Shown in pieces: positions 1 through 8,635 of a stretch of 64,000 nt of DNA. Source of the DNA: Balneola sp. (GTDB lineage Bacteria > Bacteroidota > Rhodothermia > Balneolales > Balneolaceae). The notes under the pieces are model-generated. The model did no database searches. It worked only from the letters and a program-made list of their open reading frames with translations, and was not told where the DNA came from. The stretch spans positions 228,219 to 292,218 of the forward strand of contig JAEPNB010000005.1 in the NCBI GenBank assembly GCA_017643645.1, in the 5' to 3' direction. Each line of letters begins with the position of its first letter. Within the stretch, counting starts at the first letter, position 1. Position numbers and translations under genes: made by a program.

Positions 1-3000
1 TGAATGATAAGAACAACGATCGTCGTCGCTTGTTTGAAGAGGCTGCCGGCGTTACCCGTTATAAAGATCAACGAAAGCGAACGCTCAGAAAGCTTGATGA
101 AACCAGAAAAGATCTTCAGCGGGTAGATGACCTTCTGATCGAGCTTCGGAAAAAAGCACGCTCTCTGGAAATTCAAGCTGAAAAAGCAGAAAAAGCCAAG
201 AAATACAAAGTAGAACTCGAATCTCTTGATAAGGGATTTACGCTTCATGAGTTCAACAAAATAAAAGAAGAGCTTGAGCCTCTTCAGGAGCGTATCAATA
301 ACGCTGAAAAAGAAAAGAAAGAAATTACAACAGCCGCGGAAGAGTTTGAGTCCTCCGACGAAAAAGCTCGTTCTAATCTTCAGGAAAAAGAAAAGCAACA
401 GGCAGAAGCTCAACGTCGTGTAAGCCAGCTTCATAATGCCATCAGGGAAGCAGATACCTCTCTCAGAATCACCAAAGAAAAAATTCAGAACGAAGAAAAG
501 GTGATCAAAGAATATTCTAAAGATATTGAGCAGGGTGAAATTGACCTGAAAGAATTGATGGATCTGCTTTCAAACAGCCGAAGTAAGCTGGAATCTTTTG
601 ATGACGATCTGGAAAAATCTTCTAATACCCTTGAAGAATCAAAGAAGCAGTATTCCCAAATTCAGCAGCAATATAATCGTGAGCGACACGAGTTGTACGA
701 AATTGAAGTTCAGCTGAGTGAAGCCAACAACGAATTAAATCAACTTCAGACAAAACGAATAAAGATCGAATCCCGACTGGAAAACACCGAAGGGGATCTG
801 GAGCGGATTGATGATGAGATCGTGGATCTTAATGATGAAGTTGACAACCTGAATGGCGAACAGAAACTGATAGAAGGCAAGCTTGATTCTCTTACAGAAG
901 AACGTGACGAGCTTGAAGTAGAATTGGAAACCGCCCGGGAGAAAAGAGAAAATTTTGCTGAAAAACAGAATGAGATCAAAGATGAACTAAGGACTCTGCA
1001 AAGCAAAAATGCTTCTCTGGAATCTGAGATCAATTTGATGAATGATCTCGCAAATTCAAATGAAGCTTTCCCAAGCAGCGTAAAATACCTGATAGATAAA
1101 CATCGGTTTGAGTTCAAAGACCTGACCACTGTTTCTGAAATTTTTGATACCGATGAAAAGCACGCGGTTGCTCTGGAAGCAGCTTTGGGCGATGCTCTGA
1201 ATTATGTTGTGATCAAAACTCTTGATGAGGCACAACGAGCTGCAAAAATTCTGAAAGAGAACAAAAAAGGCCGTGCCACTTTTATTCCTCTGGATCAACT
1301 GGCTGCTACTTACGAAGTTCAGGACGGAAGTCTGTTCGACCAGGTGAAATCAAAAAGAGAATATTCCGCGCTTAAGCAATTGTTACTCGGAAACGTGTTG
1401 ATCGCAAATTCTGTGGAAGAAGCCTATTCCGGTATTAAAAACTCTTCTTCCATTGGCGTTACCTACGACGGAGAAGTAGTCACAAGATCAGGATTCTTTC
1501 AAAGCGGTAGTAAGAGTAAAAATGCCGGGATAAGAGTTGGTTTAAAGGATAAGATCGAAAAGCTGGAAAAGGAAAAAGCGCAGACCTCAAAAGAGATTAC
1601 CAAGCTGGAAGATTACTTAAAGCAGATCGTTGAGAAATATGAAAAGCTGGACGTCGCAAACCTGAGTCAGAGTCTGAAAGAAAAGGAGCAGGAAGTTCGA
1701 CGGCTTGAGCAACAACAGCACAGCTTGAGTTCTAAAGTTCAGGTGTATCAAAAGAATATTGGTGAACTTGTTAATAGAAAAGATCATCTGAAAACGAACG
1801 AGGGCTCTGCTCAGGAAGAACTGGACTCCATCCAACCAAAGCAGAAAGAGCTGCAAAGTAAAATGCTGGAACTGGACGAAAAGCAAAATCAGAAAAAAGA
1901 CCTTCTGGAGTCGCTTGAAGAAGACAGAAGCATTGCACAGACCAGATACAATGACGCTCAGCTTCAACATCAGGACCTGAAAAATAAGGTCGAAAATCAT
2001 GAGCGGGATGTTCGCAGAGCCGAAACCGGAATAAACAGTGTTCAGTCCAGAATTGAGAACAGAACCAAACTGACTGAAGAGAGTAAAGCGCGAATTGAAA
2101 GTTATAGCCAACAAATTACATCACTGGAACAGGAGCTTTCGGACAATCAGGAATTGAAAGTTGAAGCGGATGAAGCTCTTAAAAAAGCAGAAGAAGCTGC
2201 CAGCATCCAACGCGGTAAGATCAATGAATTTGAAAAAGAACTAAAAGAAGTTCGCCGGCGAAAAGAAGTAAACATGGAGCTGGTTCATCACCTTGCTATG
2301 GCAAAGGAAAAGATGGAGATGCAAAGCCAGGCTCTGTCAGATCATGTATGGGAAACGTATGGCATTCTGATGAAGCAGGTTGAAGGCGAAATGCCGGACG
2401 ATATGTCGACCGATGAAGTTAAACAACGCATAGGATGGCTTCGTCAAAAACTGAATAACATCGGCGAGGTTAACGCACTTGCCATAGATGAATACAAGGA
2501 AGAAAAAGAGCGTCTGGATTTCTATGAAGAACAAATAGACGATCTCAATAAAGCTGAAAAACAGCTTCTGGAAACCATTGCTGAAATTAACGACACTGCC
2601 ACAGAACGCTTTAATACTACTTTTGAAAAGATCCGGACGAACTTTCAAGAAGTTTTTAAAACCCTTTTCTTTGAGGACGACAACTGCGACCTGATCATTG
2701 AAAAGGATGTTGAAGATCCGCTGGAAGCCAAAATTGAAATCCTGGCTCAACCCCGAGGTAAACGCCCATCGGGAATATCTCAGCTTTCCGGGGGAGAAAA
2801 AACGTTAACCGCTATTGCTTTGCTTTTCGCAATTTATCTGGTTAAACCATCTCCTTTTTGTGTACTTGATGAGGTAGATGCTCCCCTCGATGACGCCAAT
2901 ATTGAACGCTTTGCCAAGATGATCAAAAGCTTTAGCGCTGACACCCAGTTCATCATTATCACTCATAACAAAAAAACCATGAGTAAAGCCGAAATGATGT

Positions 3001-3077
3001 ACGGAGTTACCATGCCCGAAACCGGAGTAAGCAGACTTGTCGGTGTTAAAATGGATGATGTAGAAGACGCTGCATGA
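1..3077 (+). CDS. smc: Chromosome segregation protein SMC (5'-truncated by window edge)
   Basis: SMC is the ATPase core of the condensin-like SMC-ScpAB complex that compacts and segregates the chromosome. The frame is open from the first bases and begins inside the N-terminal head: RRRLFEEAAGVTRYK is the conserved block after Walker A, which lies outside the window. Two long coiled coils flank a hinge domain (about residues 345-500 of the visible part). The C-terminal head has the ABC signature QLSGGEKTL and Walker B FCVLDEVDAPLDD. About 1,020 residues are visible, fitting a full protein of roughly 1,180. The partner gene scpA lies at 31.9 kb; scpB is not in the window. A TTG at position 30 is in frame but internal to the domain, so it is not the real start. 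Confidence 0.97.
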   Translation, partial: NDKNNDRRRLFEEAAGVTRYKDQRKRTLRKLDETRKDLQRVDDLLIELRKKARSLEIQAEKAEKAKKYKVELESLDKGFTLHEFNKIKEELEPLQERINNAEKEKKEITTAAEEFESSDEKARSNLQEKEKQQAEAQRRVSQLHNAIREADTSLRITKEKIQNEEKVIKEYSKDIEQGEIDLKELMDLLSNSRSKLESFDDDLEKSSNTLEESKKQYSQIQQQYNRERHELYEIEVQLSEANNELNQLQTKRIKIESRLENTEGDLERIDDEIVDLNDEVDNLNGEQKLIEGKLDSLTEERDELEVELETAREKRENFAEKQNEIKDELRTLQSKNASLESEINLMNDLANSNEAFPSSVKYLIDKHRFEFKDLTTVSEIFDTDEKHAVALEAALGDALNYVVIKTLDEAQRAAKILKENKKGRATFIPLDQLAATYEVQDGSLFDQVKSKREYSALKQLLLGNVLIANSVEEAYSGIKNSSSIGVTYDGEVVTRSGFFQSGSKSKNAGIRVGLKDKIEKLEKEKAQTSKEITKLEDYLKQIVEKYEKLDVANLSQSLKEKEQEVRRLEQQQHSLSSKVQVYQKNIGELVNRKDHLKTNEGSAQEELDSIQPKQKELQSKMLELDEKQNQKKDLLESLEEDRSIAQTRYNDAQLQHQDLKNKVENHERDVRRAETGINSVQSRIENRTKLTEESKARIESYSQQITSLEQELSDNQELKVEADEALKKAEEAASIQRGKINEFEKELKEVRRRKEVNMELVHHLAMAKEKMEMQSQALSDHVWETYGILMKQVEGEMPDDMSTDEVKQRIGWLRQKLNNIGEVNALAIDEYKEEKERLDFYEEQIDDLNKAEKQLLETIAEINDTATERFNTTFEKIRTNFQEVFKTLFFEDDNCDLIIEKDVEDPLEAKIEILAQPRGKRPSGISQLSGGEKTLTAIALLFAIYLVKPSPFCVLDEVDAPLDDANIERFAKMIKSFSADTQFIIITHNKKTMSKAEMMYGVTMPETGVSRLVGVKMDDVEDAA

Positions 3078-3155
3078 CGCGCAATTAACGAGATTCCTAT
3101 TTCGAAATTAAAACTTCAAGGCCATCCTGGTCCTGAAATTACATTAAAGAATACA

Positions 3156-3244
3156 GTCATCTCGCGGCGTATGCCCGAGATCTGGATTGGTTTAGAGGAG
3201 CGTGCCATTAACAACGATCCAGATTCCTGCCTCCGCAGGAATGA
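3156..3244 (+). repeat. Dispersed repeat R3, copy 1
   Basis: It begins with CTCGCGGCGTATGCCCGAGA and ends with an inverted repeat built on TTCCTGCCTCCGCAGGAA. Near-identical copies lie at 13329-13420 and, truncated, at 24053-24113. Confidence 0.8.
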
Positions 3245-3302
3245 CCAAAGTTGGGTTTTTTATTAAGATCTGGTGCTAACAACACAGCCCGAAATTAACA
3301 TC

Positions 3303-3388
3303 CGGGCGTGAACGCCCTACTAGCATACATTTCGTTGCGTGATTTTAAACCAGCAGATCCTTTGCCATAGGCATCCCTTTGGGGCAGG
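3303..3388 (-). repeat. Dispersed repeat R1, reversed copy
   Basis: This is the reverse complement of the R1 element found at 13141, 13851, 14171 and 24907. Read on the minus strand it runs from CCTGCCCCAAAGGGATGCC to the hairpin GGGCGTTCACGCCC. It is the only R1 copy in minus orientation seen here. Confidence 0.85.
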
Positions 3389-3490
3389 TTCTGCGATTTA
3401 TGTTTTGATCTATTCTTCATTCGCTGAGTGTTATTTTTTGCTCACAGATTCTTTTTAAATAATATTCATCAGGGTTTTATACTTTCAGCT

Positions 3491-4261
3491 ATGAGCGGCC
3501 ATCTTGATACCATCCCTGATAACCATTGTCTTAATTGTAATGAGCCTGTTTCAGGAAATTACTGCTCTAATTGCGGGCAGAAGTTTCAGCCTACCAAGCT
3601 GCCACTTCGCAAATATCTGGAAGATACTGTTGAGACGCTTTTCAATGTTGACAACAGGGTTTTTAAAACGCTTAAAGATCTTTTCCTGCGGCCGGGAAAG
3701 ATTACCAAAGAATATATTTCCGGTCACCGGGCAACCTATCTACCCCCTCTTAGAATCTATATTTCCATAAGCATTCTTTATTTCTTCCTTGCCATAATTA
3801 CGGAAAGCACACAGGTATTTCTGGTGAACCTCAGCGCCGATCAATATGATTCAAGTTTCGGTAAGCTGATTCAAACATCGATGTTCGTACTTGTTCCGCT
3901 CTTTGCATTAATTACCAAGTGGCATCACAAAAAGAGAAAAGGATACTATGTAGAGTATCTGATCTTTTCGCTTCACATTCACTCTGTTTGGTTTGTTCTG
4001 CTTTCATTTTCAATTATTACTACTTGGGCGCATTCGTTTTTCGGTATTCAAGAGGGATCATTTTTTGATTACCTGGCTGCAACCATTCAGATTCTTGAGC
4101 GCTCATTATTTATGATCTACTTTATTGTTTATCTCAAAAGAGTTTTTGATAACACCTGGTGGAAGACCATTCTTAAAACTTTTGGGATATTATTCCTTTA
4201 TCTTATAACTCTGTTGGCAGTAATTGCGCCTTACTTATATATAATGTACAAAGACTCATGA
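3491..4261 (+). CDS. DUF3667 family membrane protein with N-terminal zinc ribbon
   Basis: It opens with a zinc ribbon made of two CxxC pairs (CLNC and CSNC), then a conserved block ending at SGHRATYLPPLRIYI, followed by about four hydrophobic membrane segments. This order is typical of the DUF3667 family of Bacteroidota, whose function is unknown. The ATG at 3491 is preferred over an upstream in-frame GTG at 3428, because the zinc ribbon starts about 12 residues later and the upstream extension is not family-like. The stop overlaps the next start as ATGA, so it is probably cotranscribed with the carbonic anhydrase gene. Confidence 0.8.
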   Translation: MSGHLDTIPDNHCLNCNEPVSGNYCSNCGQKFQPTKLPLRKYLEDTVETLFNVDNRVFKTLKDLFLRPGKITKEYISGHRATYLPPLRIYISISILYFFLAIITESTQVFLVNLSADQYDSSFGKLIQTSMFVLVPLFALITKWHHKKRKGYYVEYLIFSLHIHSVWFVLLSFSIITTWAHSFFGIQEGSFFDYLAATIQILERSLFMIYFIVYLKRVFDNTWWKTILKTFGILFLYLITLLAVIAPYLYIMYKDS

Positions 4262-4806
4262 TCTACGAATTTTTAAAACGCACACCACAATTTGATGAAA
4301 CCGCATTTGTCGCCCCAAGCGCAGATATTATCGGCGATGTAACTCTGGGAAAAGAATCCAGTGTTTGGTTCAATGTAACCATCAGGGGAGATGTGAATTT
4401 TATACAGATCGGAGACCAAAGTAATGTTCAGGATAATGTTTGTATTCATGTGATGAACCAAACCGGCCCGACCATTATCGGGAATGAAGTAACTATTGGT
4501 CACGGGGCAGTTGTGCACGGATGTACTATCAAAGATCGCGTATTGATCGGAATCAACGCTACTATTTTGGATGAAGTTGTTATTGAGCCGGACGTGATCG
4601 TTGCAGCGGGCACCCTGGTTCCTCCGGGCAAAACTCTGGAAAGCGGATATATGTACATGGGCTCACCCGCAAAGGCGGTTCGCAAACTTACGGAAGAAGA
4701 AATAAAGTCCATTCCGAAATATGCTTCCAACTATGTGAAATATCTTCGGGCGTATCAGCAAAAAGACAAATACGACGAGAATCCTTTTTATCAGCCTAAA
4801 GGCTGA
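4258..4806 (+). CDS. Gamma-class carbonic anhydrase family protein
   Basis: This is a left-handed beta-helix protein of hexapeptide repeats (for example IIGDVTLG and IIGNEVTIG), and 182 residues is normal for the YrdA/PaaY/gamma-CA family. The three zinc-ligand histidines are in place: H64 (NVCIH), H82 (TIGH) and H87 (VVH), with the diagnostic five-residue spacing of the last two. It probably hydrates CO2 or acts as a related zinc acyltransferase-like protein in the cytoplasm; physiological substrates are often unproven in this family. It overlaps the DUF3667 gene by 4 bp, suggesting translational coupling. Confidence 0.88.
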   Translation: MIYEFLKRTPQFDETAFVAPSADIIGDVTLGKESSVWFNVTIRGDVNFIQIGDQSNVQDNVCIHVMNQTGPTIIGNEVTIGHGAVVHGCTIKDRVLIGINATILDEVVIEPDVIVAAGTLVPPGKTLESGYMYMGSPAKAVRKLTEEEIKSIPKYASNYVKYLRAYQQKDKYDENPFYQPKG

Positions 4807-4815
4807 AAAATTAAG

Positions 4816-4864
4816 AATGATACAATTATCAATTGAAGTATTCTTAATTGATAATTGTATCATT
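4816..4864. repeat. Perfect 19-bp inverted repeat between carbonic anhydrase gene and hemW
   Basis: The arms AATGATACAATTATCAATT (4816-4834) and its exact reverse complement (4846-4864) are separated by 11 bases. The right arm ends 8 bases before the hemW ATG, so a transcript would fold a strong AT-rich hairpin over the hemW ribosome binding region. It may be a transcription pause or terminator, a translational control element or a small palindromic repeat. There is no T-run after it, so a classical terminator is unlikely. Confidence 0.75.
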
Positions 4865-4872
4865 GATCATTG

Positions 4873-6012
4873 ATGTCAGGAATCTATATCCATATCCCGT
4901 TCTGTAAGCAAGCTTGTTCCTATTGCGATTTCTATTTTGTTACCAAATCCGGCAATAAGAATGCATTTGCTGATCAGCTTGTTGAAGAAATCCGTTCAAA
5001 AAAGGACACGTCCTATTCAAACGAAATTATTGACACCATCTATTTTGGAGGCGGAACACCTTCTTTATTAAGTGCCAATCAGTTCAGTAAAATATTCACG
5101 GCTTTAGATCACTCATTCAATTTAGATCTGAAAGAAGTTACCGTGGAACTGAATCCGGACGACGTTACCAAAGAATATTTGTCTGCTCTCAAAAACATTG
5201 GCGTAAACCGGGTGAGTATGGGAGTTCAAACCTTTGATGAGGATCTGCTTAAATTCATGAACCGAACTCATAATTCAGCGGAAGCTTTAAAATGTTTAGA
5301 GTTGCTTAAGGCTTCCGAAATAAATGTGTTTACTGCTGATCTGATCTACGGAAATCCAGGACAGACTTTAGAAATGCTGGAAAAAGATCTGGACATCCTT
5401 TTGCAGTTTGATCCGCCACATGTTTCTGCTTATTCCTTAACCATTGAGCCTAAAACCCGATTGGGAAAACAGCTGGAACTGGGCAGACTTATCCCTGCCG
5501 AAGATGAAACCGTTGAAAAGCATTTTGAGCTGGTGGAAGAGAAACTGAAACAGAAAGGTATTTATCGCTATGAAGTAAGTAACTTTGCCCGGAAAGGGGC
5601 GGAAGCCGTTCATAATGCAAATTACTGGGAGCACAAAAACTATCTTGGTTTAGGTCCCGGAGCTCACTCATTCCAATGGGATCAATCAGAGACTTTTGCT
5701 CACCGCTGGGAAAATGAGCCCGATCTGAAAAAGTATCTTCAAAAAACGCATTTCAACGAATCCGAGAAAGAACAATTATCACTTCAAAGTCTGGCTGAAG
5801 AACGAATCATGCTCGGACTCAGAACGGTAAAAGGAGTCTCTGTGAAAAAACTGGAAAAGAAGTACTCATACAGCTTATCTGAAAGACAGCTCGCATACAT
5901 AGCGCGAAAAGAAAATGAGGGCAAAATTCATTTTGACTCCGATTCTATCCGGCTCAGTTCATCCGGACTAAAGATCGCAGACGCCCTCACTTTAGATCTA
6001 ATTACCGCTTAG
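4873..6012 (+). CDS. hemW: Radical SAM heme chaperone HemW (coproporphyrinogen III oxidase-like)
   Basis: The N-terminus MSGIYIHIPFCKQACSYC carries the CxxxCxxC cluster motif for a radical-SAM [4Fe-4S] centre. It is followed by the SAM-binding GGGTPS motif and ELNPDD, and the C-terminus has the HemN/HemW-type domain. HemW binds heme and delivers it to respiratory proteins. It is often misannotated as HemN, but true HemN has a longer N-terminus. ATG 4873 is chosen over the TTG three bases upstream. The end overlaps the convergent HU-LysM gene by 4 bp. Confidence 0.9.
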   Translation: MSGIYIHIPFCKQACSYCDFYFVTKSGNKNAFADQLVEEIRSKKDTSYSNEIIDTIYFGGGTPSLLSANQFSKIFTALDHSFNLDLKEVTVELNPDDVTKEYLSALKNIGVNRVSMGVQTFDEDLLKFMNRTHNSAEALKCLELLKASEINVFTADLIYGNPGQTLEMLEKDLDILLQFDPPHVSAYSLTIEPKTRLGKQLELGRLIPAEDETVEKHFELVEEKLKQKGIYRYEVSNFARKGAEAVHNANYWEHKNYLGLGPGAHSFQWDQSETFAHRWENEPDLKKYLQKTHFNESEKEQLSLQSLAEERIMLGLRTVKGVSVKKLEKKYSYSLSERQLAYIARKENEGKIHFDSDSIRLSSSGLKIADALTLDLITA

Positions 6013-7148
6013 TTTTTACTATTCCTTTCATACTTTGCAGCGAATCTTGAATATTCTTTCGCTCTTTCCGAATTGCCTGATTTAGCATAGGCTTCAGAAA
6101 CTAACTTCGTTGCTTTGGCCAGCTTTGCATAATCTGCTTTTGTCAGATTTGACGAGCTACCTTCCAAAGAAGGGATCATAAGTGTATTAGCCGGTTCCAC
6201 TAAATTCGGATCGTCATTGACGGTTTTATTAGCTTCAAAAATTAGTGGCCATAAATACGGAACGCCATATACTTCTCTTGAAATATCCCACATCCATTCA
6301 TCTTTTTCGATGATGTAAGCGGTCAACTTTTTAGGAACAGGCATTTCATTTTTGGCTTCCGGTTCTGCTTTAACATTGTTTTTTTTCTCTGATGATGCCG
6401 CTGAAGTTTCAGGCGCTTTTTCTTCTTTTGCAGCCGTTTCAGCCGGCGGCACTTTTTCAACCTGCTCTGCTTGTTGTTGAGCCGGAGCCTGATTTCCTGC
6501 AACTACATTGTCAATATTCCCCGGATCTGAGTCTCTCAGAAAGAAGAACCAAATTCCTGTTCCGGCTATCAGCAGAACCAGAACTATAAAAATCCAGCTG
6601 ACCTCATTCCCTTTTTCCTTTTCCGGTGCTACAAAGACAGGAGGAGCTTCAACTTCACTTTCTTCCTGTTCCTCTACAGAACCTTCCTCGACTGCATCCG
6701 GCGTTTCCGCTTCATCATCTTGTTCTTCAGCAGGCTTTATAACTTCTGCGAATGGATCTTCAAATACTTCAGGTTCCTGCTCTTTCTCTTCCTTTGCCGT
6801 TGTTTCTTCTGTTTCGGTTACAGAGCTTTCTCCAAGCAAGGTGGGTTCCAAACCGGCAAAAGGTGCATTTACAGATTCTTCAAGTGCCTTAAAAGGTTTG
6901 AATGACACTTTTTTATGCGCCGGAATCACGATCTCTTCTTTTGTCTGCGGGTTTATACCTGTTCTTTCGGCAACATCCTTTAATTCGAAGCTACCAAAGC
7001 TGGTAATAGACGCTTTCCCATTTTCTTCCAGATCATCAATTACGAGATCAAAAACTCCTCGGATCATGTCCTCTGCTTTCTGCTGAGTAAGATCATGTGA
7101 TTCAGCAAACGCTTTTACCAATTCCGAAAATGTGACCTTTTTACTCAT
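6009..7148 (-). CDS. HU-family DNA-binding domain fused to a transmembrane segment and LysM domain
   Basis: Residues 1-95 form an HU/IHF domain, including SITSFGSFELKDVAERTG and the NPQTKEEIVIPAHKK arm. An acidic, Glu-rich linker (about 100-182) leads to one hydrophobic helix (about 184-204, SWIFIVLVLLIAGTGIWFFF). An Ala/Glu/Lys-rich linker follows, then a LysM-like domain (about 277-327, TAYIIEKDEWMWDISREVYG) and a short charged helical tail. The inferred topology is DNA-binding domain in the cytoplasm and LysM in the periplasm, which would tether the nucleoid to the envelope. The start overlaps the upstream HU-like gene by 4 bp (ATGA), so the two are probably one operon and may dimerise. 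Confidence 0.85.
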   Translation of the reverse strand: MSKKVTFSELVKAFAESHDLTQQKAEDMIRGVFDLVIDDLEENGKASITSFGSFELKDVAERTGINPQTKEEIVIPAHKKVSFKPFKALEESVNAPFAGLEPTLLGESSVTETEETTAKEEKEQEPEVFEDPFAEVIKPAEEQDDEAETPDAVEEGSVEEQEESEVEAPPVFVAPEKEKGNEVSWIFIVLVLLIAGTGIWFFFLRDSDPGNIDNVVAGNQAPAQQQAEQVEKVPPAETAAKEEKAPETSAASSEKKNNVKAEPEAKNEMPVPKKLTAYIIEKDEWMWDISREVYGVPYLWPLIFEANKTVNDDPNLVEPANTLMIPSLEGSSSNLTKADYAKLAKATKLVSEAYAKSGNSERAKEYSRFAAKYERNSKN

Positions 7149-7429
7149 AGCTCCACCTCGTTGAATTCATCTTTCAAAGCCGAGCTTTGAGAAAACCGAA
7201 CTACTTTCTTTTTAGGAAGCAGCATCATTTGCTTATAGTGCGGATTATAGGACTTGTATTCTTCTCTGATCTCAGAACTGAAGCTACCGAAATCGGGAAT
7301 ACTAAAGCCGTTATTTTCTGAAAGGTGTTCTGTAAAAGTACTCACCAGCGAGTTATATAACTCTTCCGTTCGGGTTTGAGTTAACTCAAGCCGTTCACTA
7401 AGTGCTTTTATCGTTTCTGATTTATTCAT
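7145..7429 (-). CDS. HU-like DNA-binding protein, divergent
   Basis: At 94 residues it has the length and pattern of an HU/IHF subunit: an N-terminal helical part (KSETIKALSERLELTQTRTE), the turn FSIPDFGSFSSEIREEY, then a short arm with NPHYKQMMLLPKKKVVRFSQS. The canonical R-NPxT-E arm is changed to a tyrosine-rich NPHYKQ, so DNA bending may differ from standard HU. It lies immediately upstream of, and overlaps, the HU-TM-LysM gene. It is a plausible heterodimer partner for the membrane-anchored HU domain. Confidence 0.75.
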   Translation of the reverse strand: MNKSETIKALSERLELTQTRTEELYNSLVSTFTEHLSENNGFSIPDFGSFSSEIREEYKSYNPHYKQMMLLPKKKVVRFSQSSALKDEFNEVEL

Positions 7430-7589
7430 ATCCCATAGTTAGTTAACTCCAATTAGCAACAAAAGTCTGATTTTGTCAAATAATCCCTGTAAATAATACT
7501 TTATCAGGAATAATAGCGTAAGGATACTCACAATTTTGATATAATTCTGTTAAGTTAGACGAGTAATCAGAATTAAAAGCAAAACTGAA

Positions 7590-8582
7590 TTGAAGACTAG
7601 TTTACGCCCCTTTTTATCCGACATTATTGATTATGCGGGCTTATATCCGCCTTCAGAACTGCCGTTGGAGGAAGCGTTCAGAAAATATCTGTCACATATT
7701 GAACAGAAGGAAGCATGGATGCTTTCGAAATTTGTTGTGGGAACCGGGCTTCTGCATGAACTGATTACGCTCATTGATGCGGAGTCTGAATCTCCTTCTC
7801 CCTTTAAAATAACGTTGGTTGGCGCTGCTTCTGATGATGTTGATGGTTTCAAAAAAGTAATCGACAACACTGTAGAAGCCATTAAAAATACTCTTGCATC
7901 CACTGCAAAAAAAATACGCATACCAACTTTAGAAATTAAGATACCCCCGGCTTGTCTTCAGGAAGAAAGCTCATCCGATCTTCAAACTGCTATTGAGTAC
8001 GCTGTTCAATCCATGGCAAAATCTGAAACATTACCTCATCAGATCTTTTTCGAAGTGCCAGGATTTGATTTCGATATAAAATATGCCAAAGAACTTGTTC
8101 AGGGCATTCATAAACACAATGAATGGCTTGAATCAAATGAAAAGGAAAATTACTCCTTTTCCGGTTTTAAGATCCGTTGTGGTGGAGTGGAAGCTTTTCA
8201 ATTTCCGCCAACGGATTATCTTGCAAAAGCTATTACCTTTTCCCGGGAAAATACCGTTCCTCTAAAATTCACGGCCGGTCTGCATCATCCTGTTCGTCAC
8301 TTTAATGACTCTGTACAAACCAAAATGCATGGCTTTCTGAATGTGTTTGGTGCTTCTCTTTTAAGTTATTCCAAAAAGCTTAGTGAAGCCGAGTTGCTGG
8401 AAATTCTGAATGACGAAAACGCTTCAAATTTCTCTTTTGATAAATCTGAGTTTTCCTGGAGAGGGCAATCTGTTTCTTTTGAAGAGCTTCACATGTTGCG
8501 CGATCTTTCTGTAACCTCGTTCGGGAGTTGCAGTTTTGACGAGCCCGTAGAAGATCTTCAGGAATTGAATTTAATTGCATAA
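7590..8582 (+). CDS. Conserved protein of unknown function, 330 aa
   Basis: The N-terminus FLSDIIDYAGLYPP and the C-terminal segment KFTAGLHHPVRHFND look like conserved blocks of a widespread but uncharacterised bacterial family; I recognise the pattern but not a function. There is no signal peptide or membrane segment, so it is probably a soluble cytoplasmic protein, perhaps a barrel enzyme. No ATG fits: the TTG at 7590 is the only start that keeps the N-terminal block, and the next methionine is about residue 43. It stands alone, divergent from the HU-like gene and convergent with the S8 protease. Confidence 0.75.
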   Translation: MKTSLRPFLSDIIDYAGLYPPSELPLEEAFRKYLSHIEQKEAWMLSKFVVGTGLLHELITLIDAESESPSPFKITLVGAASDDVDGFKKVIDNTVEAIKNTLASTAKKIRIPTLEIKIPPACLQEESSSDLQTAIEYAVQSMAKSETLPHQIFFEVPGFDFDIKYAKELVQGIHKHNEWLESNEKENYSFSGFKIRCGGVEAFQFPPTDYLAKAITFSRENTVPLKFTAGLHHPVRHFNDSVQTKMHGFLNVFGASLLSYSKKLSEAELLEILNDENASNFSFDKSEFSWRGQSVSFEELHMLRDLSVTSFGSCSFDEPVEDLQELNLIA

Positions 8583-8612
8583 AAAAAACCGGATGTAATT
8601 AAACATCCGGCT
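8583..8612 (-). terminator. Rho-independent terminator of the S8 protease gene
   Basis: On the minus strand CCGGATG pairs with CATCCGG around an 8-base loop, followed by a run of T. It sits just past the protease stop. On the plus strand it abuts the stop of the 330-aa gene, so it may work for both. Confidence 0.8.
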
Positions 8613-8635
8613 TCGTGTTTCTGATTAAGCGTGGT

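Larger units (their letters stand above)
3078..3490. other. Gene-free spacer with two dispersed repeats
   Basis: No coding signal is visible between smc and the DUF3667 gene. The stretch holds one copy of repeat family R3 (3156-3244) and one reversed copy of family R1 (3303-3388). Both families recur in the clusters at 13-14 kb and 24-26 kb. Confidence 0.6.

Noticed and set aside
746..2750. Long minus-strand frames within smc
   Set aside because: They are the antisense shadow of repetitive coiled-coil codons, with no starts or domain.
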